Positions 32,744 to 42,514 of a DNA stretch of 47,240 bases are shown piece after piece. Positions within the stretch are counted from its first letter, which is position 1; each line of letters starts with the position of its first letter. The DNA lies in NCBI GenBank assembly GCA_020352215.1, contig CP070675.1:2240803-2288042 (forward strand). Direction: 5' to 3'. The stretch is from Phycisphaerales bacterium (GTDB lineage Bacteria > Planctomycetota > Phycisphaerae > Sedimentisphaerales > Anaerobacaceae). The notes under the pieces are model-generated. The model saw only the letters and a list, made by a program, of their open reading frames with translations. It was not told the DNA's origin and ran no database searches. The position numbers and the translations under genes are program-made.

Positions 32744-33562
32744 ATGGTTGAGCCTATCAAGCGTAAGACCCTGTGGAGCGTGCTCAGAAATTGCCTCCGG
32801 GCGTCGTTGGCGCTATGGACAGTCTTCGTCGGCGTGGTGCTGCTGTGGGCCGTCGCCCGCGAGACACTTACGGTCGAGCAGATGGCGCGCGTGCAGGCGA
32901 GATCAGCCTTCGAGAAGGATGCGGTATACCGTCAGTGGGTCGCCAGTCATGGTGGCGTCTATGTCCCGGTGAGCGAGAAGACCCCGCCCAGCCCCTACCT
33001 TTCTGACGTTGACGAACGTGATATCACAACGCCTTCCGGGCGGGCCTTGACTCTGGTGAACCCGCCCTACATGACCCGCCAGGTGCACGAGATGGCTTTG
33101 CAACTACATGGCTTGCGTGGCCATATTACAAGCCTCGATCCGATCCGACCGGCCAACGCAGGCGACGAGTGGGAGACAAAGGCCCTGAAGGCCCTTGAAC
33201 AAGGTGAGATGGAGGTTAGCTCGGTTGAGGAACTCGATAACGCCAGACATATGCGTCTGATGCGCCCGCTGATTACCACAGAGGCATGTTTGAAATGCCA
33301 CGCCGAGTATGGAAACAAGGTAGGCGACCTGCGCGGCGGGATCAGCGTTTCAGTGCCCATGGCGCCTCTGCAGACCGCTGCCCGAGAACACATAGCCACC
33401 TTAGCTTTGGGGCATGGCCTGATATGGCTCTTGGGCATGGGCGCAATTACCATCGGAGGCCTGCACTTGAGGCGGTTCGCTCGATTGCGGGATTGGGCAA
33501 AAGAGCAGAGCGGAGACCACTATGGACGGGACAGACGGGGAACACGACAAAAGCCAAGATGA
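32744..33562 (+). CDS. DUF3365/Tll0287-like periplasmic haem-binding sensor protein
   Basis: 272 aa from the ATG at 32744 (GGGAG upstream; an in-frame ATG at 32702 is unlikely). A transmembrane helix (about 20-38) is followed by a periplasmic domain (about 40-215) of the DUF3365/Tll0287-like type, with RPLITTEACLKCHAEYG and GGISVSVPMAPL. C182-L-K-C185-H186 is a classical CxxCH c-type haem attachment motif. A second helix (about 220-243) returns the chain to the cytosol, with a short basic tail. The 3' end overlaps the Ser/Thr kinase gene by 41 bp in another frame, so the two are almost certainly cotranscribed and coupled. It probably senses redox state, NO or O2 and passes the signal to the kinase. 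Confidence 0.82.
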   Translation: MVEPIKRKTLWSVLRNCLRASLALWTVFVGVVLLWAVARETLTVEQMARVQARSAFEKDAVYRQWVASHGGVYVPVSEKTPPSPYLSDVDERDITTPSGRALTLVNPPYMTRQVHEMALQLHGLRGHITSLDPIRPANAGDEWETKALKALEQGEMEVSSVEELDNARHMRLMRPLITTEACLKCHAEYGNKVGDLRGGISVSVPMAPLQTAAREHIATLALGHGLIWLLGMGAITIGGLHLRRFARLRDWAKEQSGDHYGRDRRGTRQKPR

Positions 33563-36536
33563 GAGAACAGTTGTAACTGCTGATGTCTCACCAGGAACGG
33601 TTCGAGTAGGGGGAACGATCGGACCCTACACACTGCTCAGAATCCTCGGTGAAGGCGGTTTCGGGATAATCTATCTGGCCGAGCAGCGCAGTCCCATCAA
33701 GCGTCGGGTCGCTCTGAAGATAATCAAACCTGGCATGGATTCTGAGCAGGTTATAAGGCGCTTTGAAAGCGAGCGCCAAGCCTTAGCCTTGCTGGACCAT
33801 CCCAATATCGCTCACGTATATGACGCAGGCACGACTGAGCTTGGCCAACCGTATTTCGTCATGGAGTACGTCAAAGGCATTCCAATCACCGAACACTGTG
33901 ACCGCTACAAGCTGACCATCGAAGATCGTCTCAAGCTCTTTCTACCCGTGTGCGAAGCCATCCAGCACGCGCACCAGAAGGGCATCATCCACCGTGACAT
34001 CAAGTCCTCGAATGTTCAGGTGTGCACCCAGGGTGAGCGGGTCATTCCCAAAATTATTGATTTTGGCGTGGTGAAGGCATTGACCCAACCTTTGACTGAG
34101 CGGGCGCTGGTTACTGAGCAAGGCCAGATGGTTGGGACTCCGGAGTATATGAGTCCTGAGCAGGCAGACATGACCAACCAGGACATAGATACCCGCACGG
34201 ACATCTATTCTCTGGGCGTGCTGCTGTACAAGTTATTAACGGGAACTTTGCCGTTCGCATCCGAAGCACTACGCACAGGTGGCACTGACCAGCTTCGACA
34301 GATTATCCGCCATGAATCGCCCAATGCACTGAGTACTCAGGTCAGCCGTCTCGGTTCGGACAAGTTGTCTGAACTGGGGCGGTGTTGCCGAGCCGATGCA
34401 GCCGCGATTCGGCGGAAGCTCCGTGGTGACTTGGACTGGATCGCTTTCAAGGCGATGGAAAAGGACCGGACACGCCGCTACCAAACGGCCCACGCGCTGG
34501 CCGAGGACATCCAACGGCACCTCAATCACGAGCCCGTCGTCGCCGGGCCGCCCAGCAAGATATACCGTCTCAATAAGTTCCTTCTTAAACACCGCGAACA
34601 ACTGATTCGGACGGCGATTATGGCTATTGTGCTGTCCGCGGTGGTAGCCGTTTCACTGATGTACGTTCGAGCCGTCAATCGAGGTCAAGAGGCCGAAGCA
34701 CTCAAACACAGAGACATTCTCTCGAAGGCGCTGGAATCGCGCTCCAATGGCCAGTTCCAGGATGCTCTGACCAGGGTCGAAACCATGGTCGAGAGCAAAC
34801 ACGTTGGTCCTGAAGCCCGGCTACTCCATGCCCGGCTGATTCTGGAGTTGCAGGGGCCTGCTGACGCAGTGAGAGAATTGAACACGCTCCTGAATGAACG
34901 GGATGAGATTGCGTGCCAAGCCCATTTTCTCCTTGCCAGGATCTATATAGAAAACAATCCCGATCAATCTGAAACGACGAAGGAATATTGGCAGATAGCG
35001 AAAGAACACCAGCGAAGAGGTGAGAAACTGTTTTCGGAATCTGCCGAGGCCTTCTATCTCCGGGCGATGACTGCTGGAACTGTGCAGGAAATGCACGGCT
35101 TGCTAAACAAGGCCATCAGTCTTGATCGAAGCCACTATGCCTCTCTCAAGGCGCGAGCACTGACACATTACGCCCTTGTAGACTACCGTGACATGGAACG
35201 CGATGCCGTAGCAATGACCACTTTGAGAGATTGGGATCCGCTGGGATATTTTCTCATGGCGATAGCCTTACGAGAGACCCGAGACTTTGCCGATGCTGTT
35301 CAATATCACAACATGGCAATCAAGATTTCTGCTGAAGACCCTGAATTATATGATCAGCGACGCCAAACGTACATGCAGATGGGCAATCACGCCAAGGTTC
35401 TTTCGGACGCACAGAAGTGTGTCCTGCTTCGACCCAATGAGAACATCTATCACTTCAACGTCTTCTGCGCCCTCGTTGCTTTGGGCCTCCGTGAAGAGGC
35501 TCAGAATAAATACAGTGAGATTTTCGAGACCAATGCCGAAGCCCGAAAGCAATTCCACGATTGGTCGATGAGATACGTTTTTAGCTGCTTGGACGCCGGT
35601 CTCTCATGGCATCCACAGGCAAGCAACCTCAACGGTGCTGCTTTCGCGGCGATGCGTGAGGCATCTGATTACTACCAGGAATTGAATGCCAAGGCCAAAC
35701 GGATAGTACCCCAGGGATTCAGGGCAACTTGGTCGCCTGACGGCAGCAAATTGGCATACAGCCGAGGATTTCCAGGAGCGAACGGAATCGAGGTTCTACA
35801 CTTGGGATCAGGCAGAACGCAACTGTTGACGATTCCCGGCAAAGACCCTGCATGGTCGCCCGACGGAAGTCATATTGCTTTTGTCCGCGAACGCCAAATC
35901 CAAGCTCTAACAGACATCACCATCGAAGGGGGGACAAAACCCTATGAATTTCTACAGGAGGAGGTCTGGATCATCAAGCCCAATGGTGAGGGGCTAAGAC
36001 GCGTGGCCAAAGGTGGCCTGCCCAGCTGGGGTCGCAACTCGAAAAAGATCTACTTTCATTCTCGACAAGACAAAGCCCTCTGCTCGATATCAGTTGATGG
36101 ACTCAATGCACAACCCACAAAGATCATCTCCTGCTCAAGTTGGTTTCCTGTAGTGTCACCGGATGAGAAATACTTTGCCTATGCTGTGCGCAGCGAGCTT
36201 CGAATCGTGGATCTGTCATCAGGTTCGCTCGTTACCAGCTGGTCAGCGCCACCAGGCGAGAAGGGTATGCTGTTAAGCTGGTCACGCGATGGGCGGGCGC
36301 TGAGTGTGGGAGGCTATGATAAGTCCCAGCTGGGCCTGTGGATTTACGAGATTGATACTCAAAAAGCCTCCAAGATCGCCAGCGGACCGGTCACAATGGC
36401 TGCCTGGTCACCGGATGGTAGCCAGATGGCTTTTGACTTGCGATCACCGTATTTCGAAATATGGATCACAGACCTTGAATCGTATGTTCCTACTGCCGGT
36501 GTACGGTCACCCCGTGCGCCAGCAGCTCGTTTCTGA
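33522..36536 (+). CDS. Membrane Ser/Thr protein kinase with TPR and beta-propeller sensor region
   Basis: A 1004-aa Hanks-type kinase. Kinase domain at about 36-350: glycine loop GEGGFG (43-48), VALK with Lys66, catalytic HRDIKSSN (Asp159), DFG (180-182) and activation segment ending GTPEYMSPEQ. One transmembrane helix (about 362-385) follows, then a TPR-like helical region (about 400-690) and a TolB/PD40-type propeller (about 735-985) with repeated WSPDGS motifs. All catalytic residues are present. The ATG follows GGAGA and lies inside the end of the haem-sensor gene. The layout (cytosolic kinase, extracytoplasmic TPR and propeller) suggests phosphorylation controlled by an envelope signal. 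Its paralogue begins at 38615. Confidence 0.92.
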   Translation: MDGTDGEHDKSQDERTVVTADVSPGTVRVGGTIGPYTLLRILGEGGFGIIYLAEQRSPIKRRVALKIIKPGMDSEQVIRRFESERQALALLDHPNIAHVYDAGTTELGQPYFVMEYVKGIPITEHCDRYKLTIEDRLKLFLPVCEAIQHAHQKGIIHRDIKSSNVQVCTQGERVIPKIIDFGVVKALTQPLTERALVTEQGQMVGTPEYMSPEQADMTNQDIDTRTDIYSLGVLLYKLLTGTLPFASEALRTGGTDQLRQIIRHESPNALSTQVSRLGSDKLSELGRCCRADAAAIRRKLRGDLDWIAFKAMEKDRTRRYQTAHALAEDIQRHLNHEPVVAGPPSKIYRLNKFLLKHREQLIRTAIMAIVLSAVVAVSLMYVRAVNRGQEAEALKHRDILSKALESRSNGQFQDALTRVETMVESKHVGPEARLLHARLILELQGPADAVRELNTLLNERDEIACQAHFLLARIYIENNPDQSETTKEYWQIAKEHQRRGEKLFSESAEAFYLRAMTAGTVQEMHGLLNKAISLDRSHYASLKARALTHYALVDYRDMERDAVAMTTLRDWDPLGYFLMAIALRETRDFADAVQYHNMAIKISAEDPELYDQRRQTYMQMGNHAKVLSDAQKCVLLRPNENIYHFNVFCALVALGLREEAQNKYSEIFETNAEARKQFHDWSMRYVFSCLDAGLSWHPQASNLNGAAFAAMREASDYYQELNAKAKRIVPQGFRATWSPDGSKLAYSRGFPGANGIEVLHLGSGRTQLLTIPGKDPAWSPDGSHIAFVRERQIQALTDITIEGGTKPYEFLQEEVWIIKPNGEGLRRVAKGGLPSWGRNSKKIYFHSRQDKALCSISVDGLNAQPTKIISCSSWFPVVSPDEKYFAYAVRSELRIVDLSSGSLVTSWSAPPGEKGMLLSWSRDGRALSVGGYDKSQLGLWIYEIDTQKASKIASGPVTMAAWSPDGSQMAFDLRSPYFEIWITDLESYVPTAGVRSPRAPAARF

Positions 36537-36639
36537 TCAGCGTTCCTGCCTCGCAAGACCTCTTGGACCGGCCCAGTTGTGTGCGCGGGTGGGACGAGAA
36601 GGCCTTCTTGTAGATCCCGCGTGCGGTTGCAGAATAAGT

Positions 36640-36667
36640 TTGAAGTCTGACGATACGGCGTTATGAT
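36640..36667 (+). promoter_or_regulatory. Possible promoter of the coiled-coil protein gene
   Basis: TTGAAG at 36640-36645 and TATGAT at 36662-36667 with a 16-bp spacer, 71 bp before the start codon of the gene at 36739. A weak match. Confidence 0.35.
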
Positions 36668-36738
36668 AACCGCTAACGCCGGCAGCAGACGACGTACGTG
36701 GCCGGTATTTGGCAAATTTGACTGGCAGGAGAGCTGTT

Positions 36739-37779
36739 ATGAAAAAGAAAACAAGGGTTTGGGTACTCGCGATGTTCGTGACGTTGGCCTTCGCGACGGT
36801 GCAGTCGGCACAAGAGCGGGCAAGGATGCGCGAGCTGCGGGGTGTCTTCGTCAGGCTTGTCGAGCAAGCGGTGGGTGACCACGAGTATGTCGGCATGGTG
36901 GTCAAACCTTTTGACAGCGACGAGCATGTGACCGTCCTTGTGCCAAGAGAGCCCCGGGAAGTCACAGGTGCTGCCCGCCGGCTCAAAGAAGGGCAAGAGA
37001 TGGAAATTGCCTTCGTGACCGAGGAGGGGCACCCGTGGCTCACGGCGCTGCATACCCAGGGGCTCGTGGTCAGATTGGGCGGCGGCGAGCAACGAGTTGA
37101 GATCGAAGAACGTTCGGACGAGCCGGGGCGACGCGTGGAGGTGCGAGAGACGCGCAGGGTCGAGCGAAGGCCGGAACGTGTCCGGTCCGAACGCCCCGGA
37201 CGAGAACCGATGAGGGGATTGGCCGGACAACTTGAGCGCCTGGCGGATGAGTTTCGCCGGCTCGCAGAGCGGGTCAGGCAGATGGAAGGAGAAATGCGCC
37301 GGCTTCGCGAGGAAAATGAACGTCTCAGAAGATCGCTGCGAGAGAGAGGCTCACGAGAAGAAGGTCGAGAGCGAAGAGAGACCGAGCAACGAACGGAAGG
37401 TCGAGAGCGCCGAGGGCCAATGGAGATGGAAATCCCGGTCATGTTGGACCGCGGCGAGAGGCGCCAAGTGCGACCGCCCTTGCCCGACGCCATGGCAGGA
37501 TTCCGCGGCGTGCTTCTCGGCAGAATACAGCGCAAGCTCGACCGCGGTTTCGTGCTCAAGGTCGAGAATGTCGGCGAGGTCTGGGCAGACAATGACGCGA
37601 ACAATCCCGAAGCGGCTGTCGGCAAAGAGCTGATGATTACCATCCGGGCCGATCCGGGCGGAGAGAGATTTGCACGCACCTTGCGTGGACTTGAAATCGG
37701 CCGGAAGGTATTGGTTGAGGCATTCCACTTCGGCGGCAACCAGCTCACCGTCGTGGAGCAGCTGCGAGCGGTCGATTAA
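36739..37779 (+). CDS. Exported coiled-coil protein, Arg/Glu-rich
   Basis: 346 aa from the ATG at 36739, which follows CAGGAGAGC and opens a signal peptide (MKKKTRVWVLAMFVTLAFAT); the frame is open from 36709. A small N-terminal beta domain (about 30-120) is followed by a long charged region (about 125-225) with heptad-like LERLADEFRRLAERVRQMEG and many RER/ERR repeats, predicted to form a coiled coil. A C-terminal beta domain (about 240-346) follows. No enzyme motif is visible. It sits between the first kinase and the ECF sigma factor, all on the same strand, and may be an envelope structural or signalling-associated protein. Confidence 0.8.
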   Translation: MKKKTRVWVLAMFVTLAFATVQSAQERARMRELRGVFVRLVEQAVGDHEYVGMVVKPFDSDEHVTVLVPREPREVTGAARRLKEGQEMEIAFVTEEGHPWLTALHTQGLVVRLGGGEQRVEIEERSDEPGRRVEVRETRRVERRPERVRSERPGREPMRGLAGQLERLADEFRRLAERVRQMEGEMRRLREENERLRRSLRERGSREEGRERRETEQRTEGRERRGPMEMEIPVMLDRGERRQVRPPLPDAMAGFRGVLLGRIQRKLDRGFVLKVENVGEVWADNDANNPEAAVGKELMITIRADPGGERFARTLRGLEIGRKVLVEAFHFGGNQLTVVEQLRAVD

Positions 37780-37851
37780 GCTGCCCCTCGCCCACCTTCG
37801 ATGACCGTGGGCCGCGCAGGCAAGGGAAAGAATCTGGGGCTGAGGGCAGTC

Positions 37852-38412
37852 ATGACGGATGTCACTCGCATTTTAGACGCGATCGAGCAAGGGGACGCCC
37901 AGGCTGCGGATGATTTGCTTCCGCTGGTCTATGAGGAGTTGCGCCGGCTGGCTGCTCAGAATATGGCGCAGGAACAGCCCGGCCAGACCCTCCAAGCTAC
38001 CGCCCTTGTCCACGAGGCCTACCTCCGCCTGGTCGGGGTGGAGGCCCAGAACTGGAACAGCCGGGGCCATTTCTTCGCAGCCGCGGCTGAGGCCATGCGG
38101 CGGATTCTCGTCGAAAACGCCCGTCGCAAGAAGAGTCTCAAACGCGGTGGCAATCGCAGGAGGGTCGAAATGGATGAGGCAGACGCAGCAATAGAGGCTC
38201 CCCTGGAGGATCTGCTCGTTTTGGATGAGGCCCTCACGAAACTGTCCGGCGAAGAGCCGACCATAGCCGACCTCGTGAAACTACGCTATTTTGCGGGTCT
38301 GCCCCTCGATCAGGTGGCAAAAATCCTGGAAATCTCGCCGAGCACCGCCGCCAGATACTGGGCCTATGGGCGTGTCTGGCTGCTCGAGGAAGTCACAAGA
38401 GACGACGAGTAG
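37852..38412 (+). CDS. ECF-type RNA polymerase sigma factor (planctomycete/acidobacterial type)
   Basis: 186 aa from the ATG at 37852 (GAGGGC upstream); the frame extends to 37801 but the added residues are not conserved-looking. Region 2 reads LLPLVYEELRRLAAQNMAQE, the linker begins LQATALVHEAYLRLVG, and region 4 (about 125-180) ends LPLDQVAKILEISPSTAARY with its helix-turn-helix. These match the ECF family (sigma70_ECF, PF07638-like) common in Planctomycetes and Acidobacteria and often encoded beside Ser/Thr kinases. The kinase gene follows 202 bp downstream. No anti-sigma factor is visible; control by phosphorylation is a plausible inference. Confidence 0.92.
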   Translation: MTDVTRILDAIEQGDAQAADDLLPLVYEELRRLAAQNMAQEQPGQTLQATALVHEAYLRLVGVEAQNWNSRGHFFAAAAEAMRRILVENARRKKSLKRGGNRRRVEMDEADAAIEAPLEDLLVLDEALTKLSGEEPTIADLVKLRYFAGLPLDQVAKILEISPSTAARYWAYGRVWLLEEVTRDDE

Positions 38413-38443
38413 AGCCGGCAAACCATGCATTTCTCAATAGGCC

Positions 38444-38463
38444 AGCGGGCAGGACCGCCCGCT
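38444..38463 (+). other. Short hairpin after the sigma factor gene
   Basis: AGCGGGC (38444-38450) and GCCCGCT (38457-38463) form a perfect 7-bp stem with a 6-nt loop, 32 bp after the sigma factor stop. There is no T-run, so termination is uncertain. Confidence 0.4.
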
Positions 38464-38614
38464 CAGCAGTCGTAACCTCATTCACTGTAGTGAGTTACTG
38501 TAACCCGGATGATTGACCCATCGCGGATTTTCGAGAAAAATGATATTTTGTGACATGTGCCGGCCCCGGATTTCGCACTGCATAATAGAGAGCTATTTGG
38601 CAAGGAACTAAGGC

Positions 38615-41600
38615 ATGGGCAACGAATCCACTGATGTTAAGTCAATTTTCTGGGCCGTCATCGAAAGGAAGACTACCCAGGAACGCGAATCTTACCTGGA
38701 CGAGGTGTGCGGAGCGAATGCGGATCTGCGCACCAGGGTCGAATCCTTGGTCAGGCTCCACGAAGAGGCCGGCGATTTCCTCGAATCGCCCATTCTCGAT
38801 CCCGACGTCACCTTGGATAAGTCTTGCGTCATCGAAGGCCCCGGCACGGTCATCGGCCGCTACAGGCTGCTGGAAAGAATAGGCGAAGGCGGGATGGCCA
38901 CAGTCTATATGGCCGAGCAGCAGAGGCCGATTCGGCGGAAGGTCGCCCTGAAGATAATCAAATTGGGCATGGATACCGGGCAGGTGGTTGCCCGCTTCGA
39001 GGCAGAGCGACAGGTCCTGGCAATGATGGACCATGCCAATATCGCAAAGATATTGGATGCGGGCGCAACCGAGATGGGCCGGCCGTATTTCGTGATGGAG
39101 CTGGTCAAGGGGGTCTCGATCACAGACTACTGCAACACCAACCGACTCAACACAGCCCAGCGACTGGAACTGTTTGTCCAGGTCTGTAGCGCCGTGCAGT
39201 ACGCCCACCAGAAAGGGATCATTCACAGAGACATCAAGCCTTCGAATGTGATGGTCACCCTGCACGATGGCACACCTGTGCCCAGGATAATCGATTTCGG
39301 CATCGCCAAGGCAACAAACCAGCGACTCACGGAGAAGACGCTCTTCACCCGCTACGCGCAGATGATCGGCACACCGGCCTATATGAGCCCGGAGCAGGCC
39401 GAGATGAGCGGGCTGGATGTCGATACTCGCACCGATATTTACTCGCTCGGCGTTTTGCTGTACGAGCTGCTGACCGGAACGACCCCTTTTGACGGGGAAA
39501 AGCTACGCAGTGCCGGATACCTTGAGATGCAGCGAATCATCCGCGAAGAAGAACCCACCAAACCATCTACCAAGCTGAGCACTTTGGGCGATGTGCTCAC
39601 CTCCGTGGCCGAAAATCGCAAGACAAGCCCGGACCTGCTCCGGAAGGTGCTCAAGGGCGATCTGGACTGGATCGTGATGAAGTCGCTTGATAAGGACCGC
39701 ACTCGGCGCTACGAAAGTACGCACGAGTTGGCCCTGGACATCCAGCGGCATCTCAATAACGAGCCTGTCGCCGCCGGCTCGCCCAGCCTCGGTTACCGTT
39801 TGCAGAAATTCGTGCGCAGACACAAATCAGGGGTAGTAGGCGTGTTCTTAGCCGTGGTCGTTATTGCAGCCTCGGTGGTCGGTGGCGGAATGTACCTCCG
39901 TGCCCAGCGCGTCGCATCGAGAACTACGTCCCTGAGGCATGCCGGTGCCCTCTCGAAGGCTCAGGAGGCCTTCTCGCGACGGAACTTCGATAGCGCGAAG
40001 GAACAACTCGCATCGATTCTTGACAGTACACATGTGGGACACGAGGCGAAACTGCTAAACGCCAAAATCGTGATGAACACCGAGAGTGTCGGCGCCGCCA
40101 TGTTGTCGTTGGAAGACTTGCTGGAAGGGACCGATCGCGTGGCCGGTGAGGCGCATTTTCTTATGGCGCAGACTTACTACGAGGGCGATCCGAACAATGC
40201 GGAGGAGATAGGTCAGTACCACGAGCAATGGGACTACCATCGGCGAAAGGCCGAAGATCTGCTGGCCGGGACCGCGACCTATGATTTCCTCCAAGGCATG
40301 GCGGCAAACGCCGTCCCCAGAAAGCTGCGTTTTCTCAGCCAAACCCTTGAGAAGGATGGCCAGCACTATGACGCCTTGCGTGAACGTGTCTACCTGTATT
40401 ATGCCGCTGAGGACTACGTCAAGATGCTCTCCGACGCCTCACGCATGATCGGGATTCGGCCGGAGAATCCCCTCGGCTATTCGTTGCGTGCGACGGCACT
40501 GCGCGAGATCGGCAGCTATGATGAAGCCCTGGAGGACCACCGTCAAGCCATCCGCTTCTCGCCGGGCGAGGCGGAACCCTACGACCAGCGACGCCAGACA
40601 TTCATGTGTATGGGCGATTATGAACAAGCCCTGGCCGATGCAATGAAGTGCGTCTCCATCGAACCCGACAATCTGCGATACCACTTCGATGTCTATTGCG
40701 CACAAGTGGCCTTAGGTCGGTATGATTCAGCGGTAGTGACCCATCGAGCTATTATTCAACATCCCAAGGCGAACCACCGGATGAATCTGAATGCGTTGGG
40801 TGCCGGCGAACCTGCATACCACATCTATATGAGGCTGCAGCGCTATGCCGCCAAGTATGTCTTTGACACGCTTGCGGCCGGAAGAACGTGGCATCCTCCC
40901 GGAGCAGCGCCGCAAGGGCCTGCCTTTCGCGCGCTGACGGAGGCCGCCGACTACTATCAATACCTCAGTAAGCACGCCAGACGAGTTGTCCGGGCCGGGT
41001 ACGCGGCCAGTTGGTCACCTGACGGGACAAAGCTGGCATACAGCACGGGAACCCCGGGCTTTAGCGGTCTGGCTATCCTCGATCTGGAGACGGGCGAACG
41101 CAAGCTCCTCGCCGTTCCGGGCGAAGGCCCCGCATGGTCGCCCGACGGCAGATATATCGTTTACAATCGGCAACGCAAGATCATGACCTCTGCCATGCTG
41201 GCGGACCAGACACTGCAGCCCGAGGGGTTTGACGTCGAGGAATTATGCCTCGTCCGCCCCGATGGTGCGGAGGAGCCCCGGCCGTTGGTTGGGGGCTACC
41301 ATGCTCAATGGAGCGAGAGTGGGGAGTTCCTGTACTATCAAAGCCACTCCGGTCTCGTCACCATGCGCATCTCCGTAGAAGATGAAAGCGCCCAGCCGGA
41401 GCCCGTGGTAATGGCCTGGGCCTTTCAACCGGAGGTTTCTCCCGACGGCAGATACATTGCCGAGGCGGTAGGTGAGCTGCGAATAACGGATATCGCCACC
41501 GGGCAGGTCGTGGAAAAGTGGCGAAGTCCGTTGTGGAGTCACTACGCCATGTGGTCAGCGGATGGACATGAGCTGGCGATGTTTGGCTGGGCGAGCAGAC

Positions 41601-42370
41601 AGACGGGTCTTTGGATGTATGACCGCAGAACGGACGAAGGTCACCTGCTCATCGACGGCCCCGTTGGCAGCTCAGGTGGGTCCCCGAACGGCAGGCGATT
41701 TGAACTCGGTATTGGCTTTCCGTACGTAGAGATATGGGTAATCGATATTCCGGAACGGTCCTCGCTACAGGAGATGTTTGGCCCCGGCGCGACTGTTCAG
41801 GAGCACGGTCAGACCATGATCGACTACTATGACAAGGCCATCGAGGCTGCCCCAGATTATACCGAACTCTATCTGCGTCGGGCCGAGCAAGCACTCTGGC
41901 TGTATGGAGAGCAAGGGGCGTCAGCGTATCTGCACGATTTTGAGTTGGCCCTGAGCCGGTGCGACTGTGCTACGTTTGGCCTTGTATTACATATCTGGTT
42001 CAAGTATTGCTGGCCGCCGTATGAGCGGTCTCGGATTATGTCACCTCTGGCGATCATTTTAGCAGAGACGGTCGGATGGACGGGTCCTCTGGGATTAGCT
42101 CACTATCGGGCGGGCAATTGGGAGAAAACGGCCGAGTTGACGCGCCTTAAGATAGAACGATCAGAGGCAAATTCGATCGTATGTTTTCTGCACGCTATGT
42201 CATGCTGGCAGCTCGGACAAGAAGAGCAAGCCCTCGCAAGCTACGCCCAAGCAATGGAATTCATGGACAGCACCAAACAACCGCCTGCGGCGTTTTGGCT
42301 GCAGGCCGAGGCGACACTACTTTTAGGAATGCCTGAGACGGAGATAATCGAACTGAGACAATACAAATAG
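38615..42370 (+). CDS. Large membrane Ser/Thr protein kinase with TPR, beta-propeller and C-terminal TPR regions
   Basis: A 1251-aa paralogue of the kinase at 33522. An N-terminal helical segment (1-75, with the [20 protein letters not shown] pattern common before planctomycete kinases) is followed by the kinase domain: GEGGMA loop (90-95), Lys113 in [12 protein letters not shown] (Asp206), DFG (227-229), [10 protein letters not shown]. One transmembrane helix (about 405-428) is followed by a TPR-like region (440-720), a PD40-type propeller (about 798-1045, WSPDGT and WSPDGR motifs) and an extra C-terminal TPR region (about 1060-1240) absent from the shorter paralogue. The ATG follows AAGGAACTAAGG. 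Pairing with the ECF sigma gene suggests a kinase-sigma pathway. Confidence 0.93.
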   Translation: MGNESTDVKSIFWAVIERKTTQERESYLDEVCGANADLRTRVESLVRLHEEAGDFLESPILDPDVTLDKSCVIEGPGTVIGRYRLLERIGEGGMATVYMAEQQRPIRRKVALKIIKLGMDTGQVVARFEAERQVLAMMDHANIAKILDAGATEMGRPYFVMELVKGVSITDYCNTNRLNTAQRLELFVQVCSAVQYAHQKGIIHRDIKPSNVMVTLHDGTPVPRIIDFGIAKATNQRLTEKTLFTRYAQMIGTPAYMSPEQAEMSGLDVDTRTDIYSLGVLLYELLTGTTPFDGEKLRSAGYLEMQRIIREEEPTKPSTKLSTLGDVLTSVAENRKTSPDLLRKVLKGDLDWIVMKSLDKDRTRRYESTHELALDIQRHLNNEPVAAGSPSLGYRLQKFVRRHKSGVVGVFLAVVVIAASVVGGGMYLRAQRVASRTTSLRHAGALSKAQEAFSRRNFDSAKEQLASILDSTHVGHEAKLLNAKIVMNTESVGAAMLSLEDLLEGTDRVAGEAHFLMAQTYYEGDPNNAEEIGQYHEQWDYHRRKAEDLLAGTATYDFLQGMAANAVPRKLRFLSQTLEKDGQHYDALRERVYLYYAAEDYVKMLSDASRMIGIRPENPLGYSLRATALREIGSYDEALEDHRQAIRFSPGEAEPYDQRRQTFMCMGDYEQALADAMKCVSIEPDNLRYHFDVYCAQVALGRYDSAVVTHRAIIQHPKANHRMNLNALGAGEPAYHIYMRLQRYAAKYVFDTLAAGRTWHPPGAAPQGPAFRALTEAADYYQYLSKHARRVVRAGYAASWSPDGTKLAYSTGTPGFSGLAILDLETGERKLLAVPGEGPAWSPDGRYIVYNRQRKIMTSAMLADQTLQPEGFDVEELCLVRPDGAEEPRPLVGGYHAQWSESGEFLYYQSHSGLVTMRISVEDESAQPEPVVMAWAFQPEVSPDGRYIAEAVGELRITDIATGQVVEKWRSPLWSHYAMWSADGHELAMFGWASRQTGLWMYDRRTDEGHLLIDGPVGSSGGSPNGRRFELGIGFPYVEIWVIDIPERSSLQEMFGPGATVQEHGQTMIDYYDKAIEAAPDYTELYLRRAEQALWLYGEQGASAYLHDFELALSRCDCATFGLVLHIWFKYCWPPYERSRIMSPLAIILAETVGWTGPLGLAHYRAGNWEKTAELTRLKIERSEANSIVCFLHAMSCWQLGQEEQALASYAQAMEFMDSTKQPPAAFWLQAEATLLLGMPETEIIELRQYK

Positions 42371-42400
42371 GTCAGTTACGCATAAAGAGTTGAGCTGAAT

Positions 42401-42420
42401 CGAGGGACACAAGTCCCTCG
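42401..42420 (+). other. Perfect hairpin after the large kinase gene
   Basis: CGAGGGAC (42401-42408) and GTCCCTCG (42413-42420) pair perfectly around an ACAA loop, 30 bp after the kinase stop. There is no T-run; it may stabilise the 3' end or act as a weak terminator. Confidence 0.5.
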
Positions 42421-42514
42421 CAAGAGTACCAGCAAACAGAAATCTAAAATGCCATTGAGATGTCGTGCGCAGACGGTCCGCGCGCACATCCCGGCCAAGA
42501 AAGGAAGGAGTGAA

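Noticed and set aside
36537..37748. 403-codon minus-strand ORF opposite the coiled-coil protein gene
   Set aside because: Its Ser/Arg-rich low-complexity translation is what antisense of Arg/Glu-rich codons gives; the plus strand has a signal peptide and a good ribosome-binding site.
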